The notes under the pieces are model-generated. The model had not been told where the DNA came from and made no database searches. It worked only from the letters and a program-made list of their open reading frames with translations. Below, one piece after another: positions 27,338 through 36,926 of a stretch of DNA of 64,000 nucleotides (within the stretch, counting starts at the first letter, position 1; each line of letters begins with the position of its first letter). Origin of the DNA: Lewinellaceae bacterium (GTDB taxonomy: Bacteria; Bacteroidota; Bacteroidia; Chitinophagales; Saprospiraceae); assembly GCA_016713985.1 (NCBI GenBank), contig JADJOD010000011.1:161048-225047 (forward strand), read 5' to 3'. The translations under genes were made by a program, and so were the position numbers.

Positions 27338-27781
27338 TCAAAATCCGGCCTTAATATAGGACCATCCTTTTTCCTGTTTTTTGATAATCTCAACAATGCC
27401 GGACGGCACGGTTCCCGATTCGGGTACAAGGTCGGATTGTTTTACATTGCGGTCGCGCATCGTGTTTTCACAGGCATTAAAAACAACACCCCGCCCCTTC
27501 AGTTCTTTAATTTTACCGGCTACGCGGGTTTGCGCGGCTACCAAAAAAGGCAATCCTCCGCTGTGGCAAACCACTTCTATTTGTGAATTGGGTGCGGCTT
27601 CCAGCACATGGCCAATTTGTTTAACCAGGGCTTTATGCACCAGAGTATCCCCATTCGTCAGCTGGAACACGATCTTGTGTTTTTTCTTGTCTGCGCCGGG
27701 TGTGCTGTTCTGGGCATGGAGTGGAACTGCAAAAAAGATGGCCAAGCCAATCAGTAAAACGGAGTAAAAACTGTTCTTCAT
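27338..27781 (-). CDS. Exported DsrE-family protein
   Basis: 147 residues with a signal peptide (MKNSFYSVLLIGLAIFFAVPLHAQ). The mature part has the DsrE/DsrF-like alpha/beta fold: HKIVFQLTNGDTLVHKALVK, APNSQIEVVCHSGGLPFLV and KGRGVVFNACENTMRDRNV, with a Cys in each of the two latter segments. Cytoplasmic relatives move sulfur; the periplasmic ones in Bacteroidota have no settled role. Stands alone between the E1 gene and a divergent coiled-coil gene. Confidence 0.8.
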   Translation of the reverse strand: MKNSFYSVLLIGLAIFFAVPLHAQNSTPGADKKKHKIVFQLTNGDTLVHKALVKQIGHVLEAAPNSQIEVVCHSGGLPFLVAAQTRVAGKIKELKGRGVVFNACENTMRDRNVKQSDLVPESGTVPSGIVEIIKKQEKGWSYIKAGF

Positions 27782-27982
27782 GACGTAAGTAAGTGGACAA
27801 AATGAATGCTGCTGATTTTCTCCGGAACATTCCGGGCATGAAACGCCGGGCAGAAAAAGATTTCCGGCCGGCTATGTATTGCGTTACAGGTGGTAAAAAT
27901 AGTGGAATTGCGCCAAAAATAAGTTTCCTGAAATTTCAAGGTCGCTGAATGTAAAAGGTTACACATTACCAATCGGAGCATT

Positions 27983-27990
27983 TACATTTG
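27983..27990 (+). promoter_or_regulatory. -7 promoter box (TACATTTG) of the coiled-coil protein gene
   Basis: Exact TAnnTTTG, 108 nt before the ATG at 28099, leaving a long 5' leader. The upstream gap 27782-27982 shows no gene. Confidence 0.45.
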
Positions 27991-28098
27991 CCGACACAAG
28001 TTTTTAACAAAAAACCAACTTTTTTACAAGATTTCGCCCGCATTAGCGTTTCACGGCGAATGTTGATTCACATTTTTTCATTTTCAAAACAATTACCT

Positions 28099-29022
28099 AT
28101 GAGCGATACCCGCAATTCACGGACATACAGCATAATTGTCACCGTATTGTTAGCCCTGGCCGCAATTCTGGGTTTTTTCTTTTGGCAAAAATCGAAAAGT
28201 TATCAGGCCGAGAAAGACAAAATTGAAGCGGAACGTGTGGCCCTGGAAACACAGAAAACCAGCATTGAAAATTCGCTGGACAGCTTGTCCAACGCTTACG
28301 CTTCGCTGCGTACGGAAAATGAAAACCTGCAAGGGCGGGTGACCAGCACGGCCGAACAGATTGCACAAAAGGAAAATGTAATCCGCGAAATCAAAGCCAC
28401 CAGCGCAAAAGACCTGGACGATTTGCGGCGGCAAGTGGCCGATCTGCAAAAAACGAAGATCGAATATGAAACCATTATTACCACCCTGAGAGCCGAAAAC
28501 GAACAGTTGCGCAATGAAAATCAACGCCTTACCGGGGAAAACGAACAACTCAAAGGCGCCAATACCGAACTGACCGGCAAGGTGCAGGATTTGGCAAAGG
28601 AACTGGAAGAACAAATCCGCAAAACCCAATCCGCCAGTTTTAAAGCGACTTCCTTCCGGGTTTCCACCTCGCGAAAAACGGACAAGTTGACCACAAAAGC
28701 CCGCCGCACCCGCGAAATTGACGTCAGTTTTGACCTGGCAGACGTACCGCAACCATTCCAGGGTACACAAAAACTTTATATGGCGATCACTGACGAAAAA
28801 GGCAATCCGATTGCAAGTGCCAACCCGGTGAAAGCCACCGTTTATGCGCCGTCCGGGCCGGTTGAAATTATTGCACAACAGGTAAAAGGTGTGGTTCTGG
28901 AAAATACCCAGCGGATGAGTTTTCACTATAAATTTGATGAAAAACTGAAATCCGGCAATTACGTGGTCGCCATTTACTGCGACAAAGGCCTGCTGGGCGC
29001 ATCAAGTTTCCGCCTGAATTGA
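28099..29022 (+). CDS. Membrane-anchored coiled-coil protein
   Basis: 307 residues from MSDTRNSRTYSIIVTVLLAL: a single membrane segment (about 11-28), then an uninterrupted coiled coil of about 150 residues (EIEAERVALETQKTSIENSL-type heptads, LRAENEQLRNENQRLTGENE) and a C-terminal beta-rich domain (FRVSTSRKTDKLTTKARRTR, VSFDLADVPQPFQGTQKLYM, YVVAIYCDKGLLGASSFRLN). The pattern recurs in Bacteroidota envelope proteins of unknown role. The ATG at 28099 is preferred over upstream ATGs because the membrane segment then starts near residue 10. No enzyme motif is seen. Confidence 0.8.
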   Translation: MSDTRNSRTYSIIVTVLLALAAILGFFFWQKSKSYQAEKDKIEAERVALETQKTSIENSLDSLSNAYASLRTENENLQGRVTSTAEQIAQKENVIREIKATSAKDLDDLRRQVADLQKTKIEYETIITTLRAENEQLRNENQRLTGENEQLKGANTELTGKVQDLAKELEEQIRKTQSASFKATSFRVSTSRKTDKLTTKARRTREIDVSFDLADVPQPFQGTQKLYMAITDEKGNPIASANPVKATVYAPSGPVEIIAQQVKGVVLENTQRMSFHYKFDEKLKSGNYVVAIYCDKGLLGASSFRLN

Positions 29023-29040
29023 CAGAAGGTGTCTTAAGCC

Positions 29041-29159
29041 CCTGACAATTGCACAGTGATCCTTGAAAATTAAATATTATTATTTTTTAAATTTTCAAAC
29101 TATTGATTATTAATTGAAAGTTTAAAAATTTTTCGATGATCAATGTGCAATTGTCAAGG
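29041..29159. repeat. Long imperfect palindrome between convergent genes
   Basis: TGACAATTGCACA at 29043-29055 pairs exactly with TGTGCAATTGTCA at 29144-29156; pairing continues inward with few mismatches for about 26 of 29 positions, and the ~70-nt interior is almost pure A/T. It lies between the coiled-coil gene and the convergent Ate-like gene. It could be a bidirectional terminator or a REP/MITE-like palindromic unit. Confidence 0.7.
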
Positions 29160-29190
29160 CATAACGAACTTATGCGGCGCCCCATCCACT

Positions 29191-29952
29191 TCATTTCCCC
29201 TGCCCGTCCTGCGCCGGCGGAGCCTGCTGCTCCGTTGGTCCGATCAAGTCCGCCCAGCGACGCAGCGGAAGCCGTTCCCGGTTCAGCCATTCCCCCGTTT
29301 TCCAGTCCATGGCCTCCAGGTTATAAAAATTCATCTTGTAATCGAACTGGGAAGGAACGTCATAAACATAACCGTGGTAATAATATTTTTTACCCAGATC
29401 GATGGCTTTTTCTATTTCCAGCAACATGGTATAACTCCCGAAACTGTGCCCCGATTCCACCGGATTGTAGAAACAGTAGGTACCCGATACGGATTCTTCC
29501 CCGATGTGGATAAAACTGCACGCCTGCGGAATACCTCCGGGGCCGGAGATAAAAAATTCCATACCTGTAACGGGCTCCCGGTGAGAATTCAGGTTCAGGA
29601 AAGAGGTTATGGATTCCGGTCTTCTTTCTTCAAACCTGTTGCTGGCATGAAGGATAAAAAGCTGCGATTTGGCCTGTGTGAGTTTGATCGGCCCGTACCG
29701 AATATTCATTTTGCTCACCTTTCGCAGCATTTTCCGCTGACTTTTTGAAAACTGAAACCCATCCAGACGGATACGAAGCGGGATGGTCCGGCACATTTTG
29801 CCGCGACAAACCGAAAAATTATGCCGCACAATAGAATGCCCCAGCAACCTCCAGCCCTCCTCCAGATAATCGTCAAAAATGGCGGGGTGTAGTGGTTGCA
29901 TTTCTACACTTTCATCAATAATGTCTTCAAAATAAGTGGATTGGGTCTGCAT
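29191..29952 (-). CDS. Arginyl-tRNA--protein transferase (Ate/Bpt)-like protein
   Basis: About 253 residues from MQTQSTYFEDIIDES. The core of the aminoacyl-tRNA-protein transferase family is visible: FDDYLEEGWRLLGHSIVRHN, CRTIPLRIRLDGFQFSKSQR, MLRKV, GTYCFYNPVESGHSFGSYTM, then LGKKYYYHGYVYDVPSQFDY. These enzymes add Arg or Leu to protein N-termini to mark them for degradation. The usual N-terminal Cys-rich segment is absent or very short here, so activity is uncertain. The start at 29952 is chosen because longer forms overlap the divergent ppc promoter region. A proline/glutamine-rich tail ends the protein. Confidence 0.72.
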   Translation of the reverse strand: MQTQSTYFEDIIDESVEMQPLHPAIFDDYLEEGWRLLGHSIVRHNFSVCRGKMCRTIPLRIRLDGFQFSKSQRKMLRKVSKMNIRYGPIKLTQAKSQLFILHASNRFEERRPESITSFLNLNSHREPVTGMEFFISGPGGIPQACSFIHIGEESVSGTYCFYNPVESGHSFGSYTMLLEIEKAIDLGKKYYYHGYVYDVPSQFDYKMNFYNLEAMDWKTGEWLNRERLPLRRWADLIGPTEQQAPPAQDGQGK

Positions 29953-30040
29953 GCGAACATTAATACCTTTTCCGCCACCGGAAGTTCCCCGCAAGTTTAA
30001 GGATATTGTGCGTGAATGCCGCAATGAATATTGCACATCG

Positions 30041-30048
30041 TAGTTTTG
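30041..30048 (+). promoter_or_regulatory. -7 promoter box (TAGTTTTG) of ppc
   Basis: Exact TAnnTTTG, 37 nt before the ppc ATG, in the divergent gap with the Ate-like gene. Confidence 0.5.
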
Positions 30049-30085
30049 CGTACCGCAGCGCTCATATCCGCTGCAGCAAATATTT

Positions 30086-32656
30086 ATGAACGTTGACACA
30101 CCCATCGGTCTGCTATACCACATTTATAACAGCTTGTTCCTGAGTCTGCCCTTCCGGCGTATAGAAGACACCGGTACCCGGCTGGCCCTTTTCAGCAAAC
30201 ATTGTAACGAGGGTTTTGACGCAGGCACAAGCCCCGTCCGGATCATCGAGTCGTTTTGGGAAGACTATTCGGAAAAATCCACACCCGGAGAACGCCTCGA
30301 TCAGCTGTTTTACTTTATACAATATGCTGAAAGACAGGTGGTTTTATTTGATTCCGTCGAAGATGCACTGTTTAAACAAACGCATGATATGGAAGGCGCC
30401 GGCTCGGTAAAGGGCCTGATTACCCGGCTCGATTCGGTAGTCCTGAAAGAAAAACTGCTCGAAAAAATCCGGAATTTCAGCCTCCGGCTGGTGCTTACGG
30501 CACACCCGACCCAGTTTTATCCGGGGAAAGTCCTCGGAATCATCAACGACCTGGGCAATGAGATCGGCGGCAACAACCTCGAACAAATTCGCCTGCTGCT
30601 GATGCAACTGGGCAAAACGGCTTTTGTAAATCGCGAAAAACCAACACCTTACGATGAAGCGATCAGCCTCGGCTGGTTCCTGGAAAACATCCTGTTTCAC
30701 ACCCTGCCCGACATCATTTTTCGCCTGCTCCGGGCACTCGGCCAGGATGTCACCACCTTCAACAATGCACGACTGCTGGCGCTTGGCTTCTGGCCCGGCG
30801 GCGACCGCGACGGAAATCCGTTTGTCACCTCAAGCATTACTTTGCAGGTGGCACAAAGGCTTAGGGAAGGTTCCCTCCGCTGTTATTACCGCGATATTCG
30901 CCTGCTTAAACGCCGGATGACTTTCCGGGGAGTGGAAGAATGGATCACCCTCGCAGAAACACGGCTTTACAACACGTTGTATAAACCCGAAGAAAAAGAG
31001 CAGTATAAAACCTGTCAGGAATTGCTGGAAGACCTCGACATGGCCCGGCAAATTCTGATTGCGGACCATAGCCGCCTGTTTTTGGACGAACTGGATCGTT
31101 TTATCCTGAAAGTCAGGGTATTCGGTTTTTATTTCGCCAGCCTCGACATTCGACAGGACAGCCGGAAACACGGCGATATCTGGCAGGCCATTTTCCAGTA
31201 TTGGGACAAAAAATACGCGGATTTCGACGTGCAGGCCTATCTTGATTCCGATGAGACGACCAAAATCAATCTTATTTTGGGCTTCCGGTTTCGTTTGGAT
31301 GAAAACGACTATGCCGATTTATTTGTCAAGGAAACGCTGCGTTCTTTTCGCGCAATCGCAAACATTCAGCAACACAACGGCGAGTTGGGATGCCACCGGT
31401 ACATCATCAGCAACTGCCGGAACGCATTGAACGTAGCGGAAGTGCTTGCCCTGGCCCGGTTGACCATCGGCGACCCCGAAACGGGTGCAGTTCCGCTTGA
31501 CATCGCGCCACTGTTTGAAACCATCGACGATCTGGCGATCTGCCACAAGGTGATGCAACAACTTTATTCCAACAAACATTACGCCGGGCATCTTGCCGCG
31601 CGGAACAATATCCAGCATGTGATGCTGGGCTTCTCCGACGGCACCAAAGACGGCGGTTATCTGAGGGCCAACTGGAGCATTTATTGCGCCAAGGAGGAAC
31701 TCACCCGTATCAGCCGGGAATACGGCGTCACCGTGGTGTTTTTTGACGGCCGCGGCGGGCCTCCCGGCAGGGGAGGAGGGAACAATGCAAGTTATTACGC
31801 GGCGCACGGGCAGGACATTGAAAACCACGCCATTCACGTAACGATTCAGGGACAAACCGTCAGCAGTTCATACGGCACCCAGGCTTCGGCAGCCTATAAT
31901 ATCGAACGATTATTGACGGCCGGACTGGAAAACCACCTGTTTCCGGATACTTCCCGGGATTTTGAAGACGAGGACCGCCGTTTATTAAATACCCTGGCTG
32001 ATACGGCTTATCAATCGTATTTAAAGTTGAAAAACCACCCGGATTTTGTGCCTTACTTAGAAAAAATGACGCCCCTGCGGTGGTATGGCGACACCAATAT
32101 TGCCAGCCGGCCTACAAAACGCGGCAGCGACGCGGAAATGAAATTTGAAGATTTGCGCGCTATTCCTTTTGTCGGCGCCTGGGCGCAAATGAAACAAAAT
32201 GTGCCCGGATACTACGGCCTGGGAAGCGCATTGTCCGAACACCTGCATGCTGAAGGCATCACGCCGGAAAAATTATATCAAAAAAACCTGTTTTTCAGGA
32301 CTTTGCTGGAAAACTCCATGCAATCGCTGCTGAAGTCCAATTTTAAACCGACACATTACCTCAGCGGACATCCGCGTTTTGGCGGATTCTGGAATATGCT
32401 TCACGGCGAATTCGAAAAAACGTATGCCATGCTGGAAAAAATCTCCGGACAGGGAGCCTTGCTCCTGGAAAATCCAACTTCCCGGGTAAGTATCGAATTG
32501 CGGGAGGAAATCGTCCGGCCCCTGATTGCCATTCAGCAGTATGCCCTGCAAAAATTACAGGAAAACGACCTGACGCCGGAGGAGTTGGAGGCCTGCCGGA
32601 AACTGGTGCTGCGGGCGATGTTCGGGATCATTAATGCGGCGCGAAATGCGGCGTAG
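30086..32656 (+). CDS. ppc: Phosphoenolpyruvate carboxylase
   Basis: 856 residues, close to the bacterial norm. It carboxylates PEP with bicarbonate to oxaloacetate, refilling the citric acid cycle. Signature motifs: VLTAHPTQFYPGKVL near residue 135 with the catalytic His, FWPGGDRDGNPFVTS near 235, GFSDGTKDGGYLRANW near 515, and the glycine-rich mobile loop FFDGRGGPPGRGGG near 552. VSSSYGTQASAAYNIERLL follows. Unlike the E. coli enzyme the C-terminus ends ALRKL-like (LVLRAMFGIINAARNAA) without the canonical NTG end, as seen in the divergent Bacteroidota PEPCs. Own promoter and a bidirectional terminator. Confidence 0.95.
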   Translation: MNVDTPIGLLYHIYNSLFLSLPFRRIEDTGTRLALFSKHCNEGFDAGTSPVRIIESFWEDYSEKSTPGERLDQLFYFIQYAERQVVLFDSVEDALFKQTHDMEGAGSVKGLITRLDSVVLKEKLLEKIRNFSLRLVLTAHPTQFYPGKVLGIINDLGNEIGGNNLEQIRLLLMQLGKTAFVNREKPTPYDEAISLGWFLENILFHTLPDIIFRLLRALGQDVTTFNNARLLALGFWPGGDRDGNPFVTSSITLQVAQRLREGSLRCYYRDIRLLKRRMTFRGVEEWITLAETRLYNTLYKPEEKEQYKTCQELLEDLDMARQILIADHSRLFLDELDRFILKVRVFGFYFASLDIRQDSRKHGDIWQAIFQYWDKKYADFDVQAYLDSDETTKINLILGFRFRLDENDYADLFVKETLRSFRAIANIQQHNGELGCHRYIISNCRNALNVAEVLALARLTIGDPETGAVPLDIAPLFETIDDLAICHKVMQQLYSNKHYAGHLAARNNIQHVMLGFSDGTKDGGYLRANWSIYCAKEELTRISREYGVTVVFFDGRGGPPGRGGGNNASYYAAHGQDIENHAIHVTIQGQTVSSSYGTQASAAYNIERLLTAGLENHLFPDTSRDFEDEDRRLLNTLADTAYQSYLKLKNHPDFVPYLEKMTPLRWYGDTNIASRPTKRGSDAEMKFEDLRAIPFVGAWAQMKQNVPGYYGLGSALSEHLHAEGITPEKLYQKNLFFRTLLENSMQSLLKSNFKPTHYLSGHPRFGGFWNMLHGEFEKTYAMLEKISGQGALLLENPTSRVSIELREEIVRPLIAIQQYALQKLQENDLTPEELEACRKLVLRAMFGIINAARNAA

Positions 32657-32736
32657 CGTAAAGGATGGGAGACGTGAAAATGCCCTGAAGAGGCCGTTTT
32701 CGACCAGGCAAAAAATCTGCAACACGCTTTGGGGTA

Positions 32737-32773
32737 TAAAAAAACGCTTGCCTGAAACCGGCAAGCGTTTTTA
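32737..32773. terminator. Bidirectional terminator between ppc and the STAS gene
   Basis: AAAAACGCTTGCC and GGCAAGCGTTTTT pair around the loop TGAAACC, flanked by A- and T-runs so that either strand gives a hairpin plus U-tract. The flanking genes converge. Confidence 0.85.
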
Positions 32774-32798
32774 ACGAAGGAAAGCAGAGGCCCAACAA

Positions 32799-33176
32799 TT
32801 ACTCCTCTTCCTGTTGCAACTCGCGTTCCATTTCCTCCATTTTGATGTAGTCGACCGCTTCGCTTAAAGACGGAACCAGGGTAAGAATCGTATCGAGCCG
32901 GGAAATTTCCATAAGTTTTGCCACCATGGGTTGTAACTGACCGGCGATAATAAACGAACCGCCGTCTTTCCAGAGCCGGTGCCCTGTCAAAATGGCGCTT
33001 AATCCGCTGGAATCTACAAATTTGACATTCGACAGATCAAGGATCATATTACGCACCCCCTCCTGGTTGAAGAAGATCAGATCGCTTTTAAAGCCGGGCG
33101 CGATGGAAGAATTAAGGTTTTCTTCATCGAGTGACAGCACAGCATAATGATCTTGTTTATCAATCCTGTATTTCAT
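32799..33176 (-). CDS. STAS-domain protein (anti-sigma-factor antagonist-like)
   Basis: 125 residues forming one STAS domain: MKYRIDKQDHYAVLSLDEEN, VRNMILDLSNVKFVDSSGLS with the conserved phosphorylatable Ser in DSSGLS near residue 57, then GSFIIAGQLQPMVAKLMEIS and an acidic glutamate-rich tail. Such SpoIIAA-like proteins bind HPK-type anti-sigma kinases and switch on phosphorylation. No kinase or phosphatase partner is encoded nearby. Confidence 0.88.
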   Translation of the reverse strand: MKYRIDKQDHYAVLSLDEENLNSSIAPGFKSDLIFFNQEGVRNMILDLSNVKFVDSSGLSAILTGHRLWKDGGSFIIAGQLQPMVAKLMEISRLDTILTLVPSLSEAVDYIKMEEMERELQQEEE

Positions 33177-33577
33177 AAGAACCTGATTTTCAGATAGATA
33201 TTTTTGATTACGTGAAATTCGATTTCATTTGGAAGGACAAATGTAACCATTGCCGAATTCTTTTCTCCAAAAATTTAAACGCCTTATCTGCCTGAACCCT
33301 AACTGACATACCGTCAGCCACATGATCTGATGGCATTGTTTTTTCGGAGGTCATTGTATTCGGATGATGGCGCTCTGCAAAGCACGGATATGTCGGCTAC
33401 GGAACCGATCGACGAAAAATTTGTTAATTCTGCAACCCAAAGGTTGATTATTACCTTCTAAATAGTCTAAACTTGTCCCGGAAAAGAAAATTCAGGATTG
33501 CGGCGCAAATTTTTGTTGAAGCAACTGATTTACGGCCCCGAAATTTCCGACGACCTGAAACGAGCACAACCATTCTG
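33177..33577. other. Intergenic region between STAS gene and clpC
   Basis: About 400 bp between divergent genes. It holds the STAS -7 box at 33238-33245. I see no tRNA, hairpin terminator or convincing small gene. The open frame continues 35 codons upstream of the clpC ATG but has no ClpC-like sequence there. Confidence 0.6.
33238..33245 (-). promoter_or_regulatory. -7 promoter box (TACATTTG) of the STAS gene
   Basis: Exact TAnnTTTG on the reverse strand, 61 nt before the STAS ATG. Confidence 0.45.
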
Positions 33578-36163
33578 ATGAATAAGAAATTCTCTCCTGT
33601 AGTCAAACAAATCATCAACCAAAGTGGTCAGGAAGCGCGACGCCTCGGACATGATTATATTGGCGCAGAACATCTTCTGCTCGGTATTATCGCCGAGCGC
33701 GATAGTTTGCCGGTCAGGGTGCTCGATGCCTTGCTGGTAGATATTAGCGAGTTGAAAAAACGCCTCGAACGCTCCATCCCGCGTTACAGCGCCTACCCGC
33801 CCGCCGAAAATCTTTTTGTCGGCGAATTTCAGGTAACCACGCAGGTTCAACGTGTGTTGAAAGTGACCTTTCTGGAAGCCAAATTGATGAAAAACGAGGA
33901 GATTTACCCCGAACACCTGATGTTGTCACTCCTCAAACATCCGGACGCTTTTGCTACTAAACTCTTAAACGAATACGACGTGGACTACGAAACCTTTAAA
34001 AAAGAACTCGAATACGTCCGGTCTGAACAAGACCTGACCCCCCCCAATCTTTTTGCCCAGGCCTCCAGCGAAGGTTCGGGTGAATATGATGAGGACGACG
34101 AGCGCAACTACCGCTCCAGTCAGCAAAAAGGCCAGCAAAAAAGCCGCACCCCCGTACTCGACAACTTCGGACGAGACATCACCAAACTCGCCGAAGAAGG
34201 CAAACTCGACCCCATCATCGGGCGTGAACGCGAGATCGAACGGGTAAGCCAGATCCTGAGCCGCCGCAAAAAAAACAATCCGATCCTGATCGGCGAACCC
34301 GGCGTGGGCAAAACCGCTATCGTGGAAGGCCTCGCCCTGCGGATCATGCAGAAAAAGGTAAGCCGCACCCTCTTCAACAAACGTATCGTCATGCTCGACC
34401 TGGCTGCGCTGGTGGCCGGCACCAAGTACCGCGGACAGTTTGAAGAGCGCATCAAGGCGATTATGAACGAATTGGAAAAAAGCCGAGACGTCATCCTGTT
34501 TATCGACGAGATTCACACGATTGTCGGCGCCGGCGGCGCCACGGGCTCCCTTGACGCCTCCAATATATTCAAACCCGCCCTCGCGCGTGGCGAACTCCAG
34601 TGCATCGGCGCCTCCACGCTGGATGAATACCGCCAGTATATTGAAAAAGACGGCGCACTTGACCGCCGTTTTCAAAAAGTTATGGTGGATCCGCCCAGTC
34701 AGGAAGACACCATTCATATCCTGGAGAACATTCAGCCGAAATACGAATAGTTCCACAACGTGACCTATTCGGATGCCGCGATCAAAGCGTGTGTCCGCCT
34801 CAGCGACCGATACATCACCGATCGTTTTTTGCCGGACAAAGCCATCGACGTACTCGATGAAGTAGGCGCGCGGGTGCACCTGAAAAACATCGTGGTGCCC
34901 AAACACATCGAAGAACTGGAAAAACGTATCGAGGAACTAAAAGAAGAAAAAAACAAGGCGGTCAAAAACCAGCAATACGAAGAAGCGGCGAACCTGCGCG
35001 ACCAGGAAAGCAAACTGGTGCGCAACCTGGAATTTGCCAAAGTGGAATGGGAAGACGAAACCAAAACCCGCCGCTACCCGGTTGAAGAAGACGATATTGC
35101 CGAAGTAGTCGCCATGATGACCGGCATTCCGGTTCGCAAAGTGGGCCAGAGCGAAAGCAAAAAACTCGTGAGTATGGCCGACGACCTCAAAAAAATGGTG
35201 ATCGGCCAGGACGAATCGGTGATCAAAATATCCAAAGCCATTCAGCGCAACCGTGTCGGTTTGAAAGACCCGAAAAAGCCGGTGGGTTCCTTCATCTTCC
35301 TCGGCCCGACGGGGGTGGGTAAAACCGAACTCGCCCGCGCACTGGCGCGTTATCTGTTTGATTCTGAGGACGCACTGGTTCGTATCGATATGTCCGAATA
35401 CATGGAAAAATTTTCGGTCAGCCGCCTTATCGGCGCACCTCCGGGGTACGTAGGATACGAAGAAGGTGGACAATTGACCGAAAAAGTGCGACGCAAGCCC
35501 TACTCTGTGGTGCTGCTCGACGAAATCGAAAAAGCACACCCGGATGTGTACAATATCCTGCTCCAGGTGCTGGATGACGGACAGTTGACCGACGGACTCG
35601 GCCGCAAGGTGGATTTCAAAAACACGCTCATCATTATGACCTCCAACATCGGCGTGCGCCAGTTGAAGGACTTTGGCCAGGGTGTGGGTTTTGCCACCAA
35701 AGCCCGCCAGGAAGCCGCCGAAGAGAACAGCAAAACGGTGATCCAGAACGCATTAAAACGCACCTTCTCACCCGAATTCCTCAACCGGATCGACGACGTG
35801 ATGGTGTTCAATTCGCTGGGAAGGGAAGAAATATTCAAAATCATCGACAATGCACTCGATGGACTGACCAAACGGCTCAACAATATGAAGTTTACGCTGG
35901 CCCTGTCGGAAGAAGCCAAGGAGTTTGTTGCCGATAAAGGTTACGATCCACAATTCGGCGCCCGTCCGTTGCACCGCGCTATTCAGAAATATGTGGAAGA
36001 TCCGCTTGCTGAATTTATCCTCAGTGAAAATCCGGCCGAAGGCGCTTCATTGATTGCATTTTTGAACGAGGCCAAAGACGGGCTGATCATCGCTTTTGAA
36101 GAAACGCCAAAGAAGAAAAAAGGCAAAGCGGTGGAATCATCGGATGATTTGCCGGCGGCGTGA
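33578..36163 (+). CDS. clpC: ATP-dependent Clp protease ATP-binding subunit ClpC; in-frame TAG
   Basis: AAA+ unfoldase that feeds substrates to ClpP. From ATG 33578: N-terminal repeat domain (FSPVVKQIINQSGQEARRLG, HDYIGAEHLLLGIIAE), first ATPase domain with Walker A GEPGVGKTAIVEG near residue 238 and FIDEIHTIVGAGGATGSLDA, UVR-like middle segment, second ATPase domain with FLGPTGVGKTELARALARYL near 575, LLDEIEKAHPDVYNILLQVL and TSNIGVRQLKDF, then FLNRIDDVMVFNSL and FGARPLHRAIQKYVEDPLAE. At 34748-34750 the codon after IQPKYE is TAG, where relatives have a sense codon (usually Glu, GAG); the reading frame is unchanged on both sides. Without that stop the protein is 861 residues. A strong terminator follows. 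Confidence 0.93.
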
Positions 36164-36197
36164 TTTTGTTCAAAATATAATATTAGAAAATATGCTT

Positions 36198-36233
36198 GCG
36201 GCTCCTGTTATGATGCAGGGGCCGCTTTTTTTT
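36198..36233 (+). terminator. Rho-independent terminator after clpC
   Basis: GCGGCTCCTG and CAGGGGCCGC form a 10-bp stem with one mismatch around TTATGATG, followed by an eight- to nine-T tract. Confidence 0.85.
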
Positions 36234-36400
36234 ATTGGCCAAATATCATGGTATATTTTACTATTGGCATAAACCTATGATTATCAATATTATAACAACT
36301 CTTGTTTTGAATAAAAAATTCATGCTTTCTTTTTTCTTTCCCCCACTGTAACATAAACTTTGCTCCGGCGTCTTCTTTTCAACTAAACGCCGATACCCGA

Positions 36401-36925
36401 ATGAATTGGGCGATTTTTCAGGAACAGGTTTTTCCAATCAGACACAAACTTTATCGTTTTGCCCTGCGCATTACGGGTAGCACGCATGAAGCAGAAGATG
36501 TGGTGCAGGAGGTGCTGGAAAAAGTCTGGAAAACTTCCGATGAACAATCCGATGTCGTGCAAAACTGGGAAGCCTGGTGTATGACCTTGACACGCAACCG
36601 TTCGCTCGACAAAACCCGGGCCCGGTTGCAGCGCCGCACAACCGCTTTAGACGGCCTGAACGAACGCCCGAACGGACTGGCAAGCCCCGCAAAAGCAACG
36701 GAAACACGCGACCTGGCGGAACAGGTAAAACGAATGATGCAGGAACTGCCTGAAAAACAGAGACTTGTGATGCATTTGCGGGATATAGAAGAACTCGCAT
36801 ACGAAGAGATCAGCGAAGTGTTGGGCATCAGCCTCGAACAGGTAAAAGTAAACCTGCACCGCGCCCGGAAAGCCATTCGCGAGCAACTGACCGCAACCCT
36901 TAACCATTTAACCGTACCGTCATAA
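36401..36925 (+). CDS. ECF RNA polymerase sigma factor
   Basis: 174 residues. Region 2 is RHKLYRFALRITGSTHEAED followed by VVQEVLEKVWKT; region 4 is ELPEKQRLVMHLRDIEELAY, then EEISEVLGISLEQVKVNLHR and ARKAI, the helix-turn-helix that reads the -35 element. It heads an operon: the next gene, a probable anti-sigma membrane protein, starts 1 bp after its stop. Upstream is an A/T-rich 165-bp stretch with a poor -7-like word ATAAACTTTG near 36354. Confidence 0.93.
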   Translation: MNWAIFQEQVFPIRHKLYRFALRITGSTHEAEDVVQEVLEKVWKTSDEQSDVVQNWEAWCMTLTRNRSLDKTRARLQRRTTALDGLNERPNGLASPAKATETRDLAEQVKRMMQELPEKQRLVMHLRDIEELAYEEISEVLGISLEQVKVNLHRARKAIREQLTATLNHLTVPS

Positions 36926-36926
36926 C

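Noticed and set aside
34748..34750. Reassignment or readthrough of TAG as sense codon in this genome
   Set aside because: TAG is the normal stop of recF, the CCA-adding enzyme and the first secreted repeat gene here, so a general recoding is not supported.
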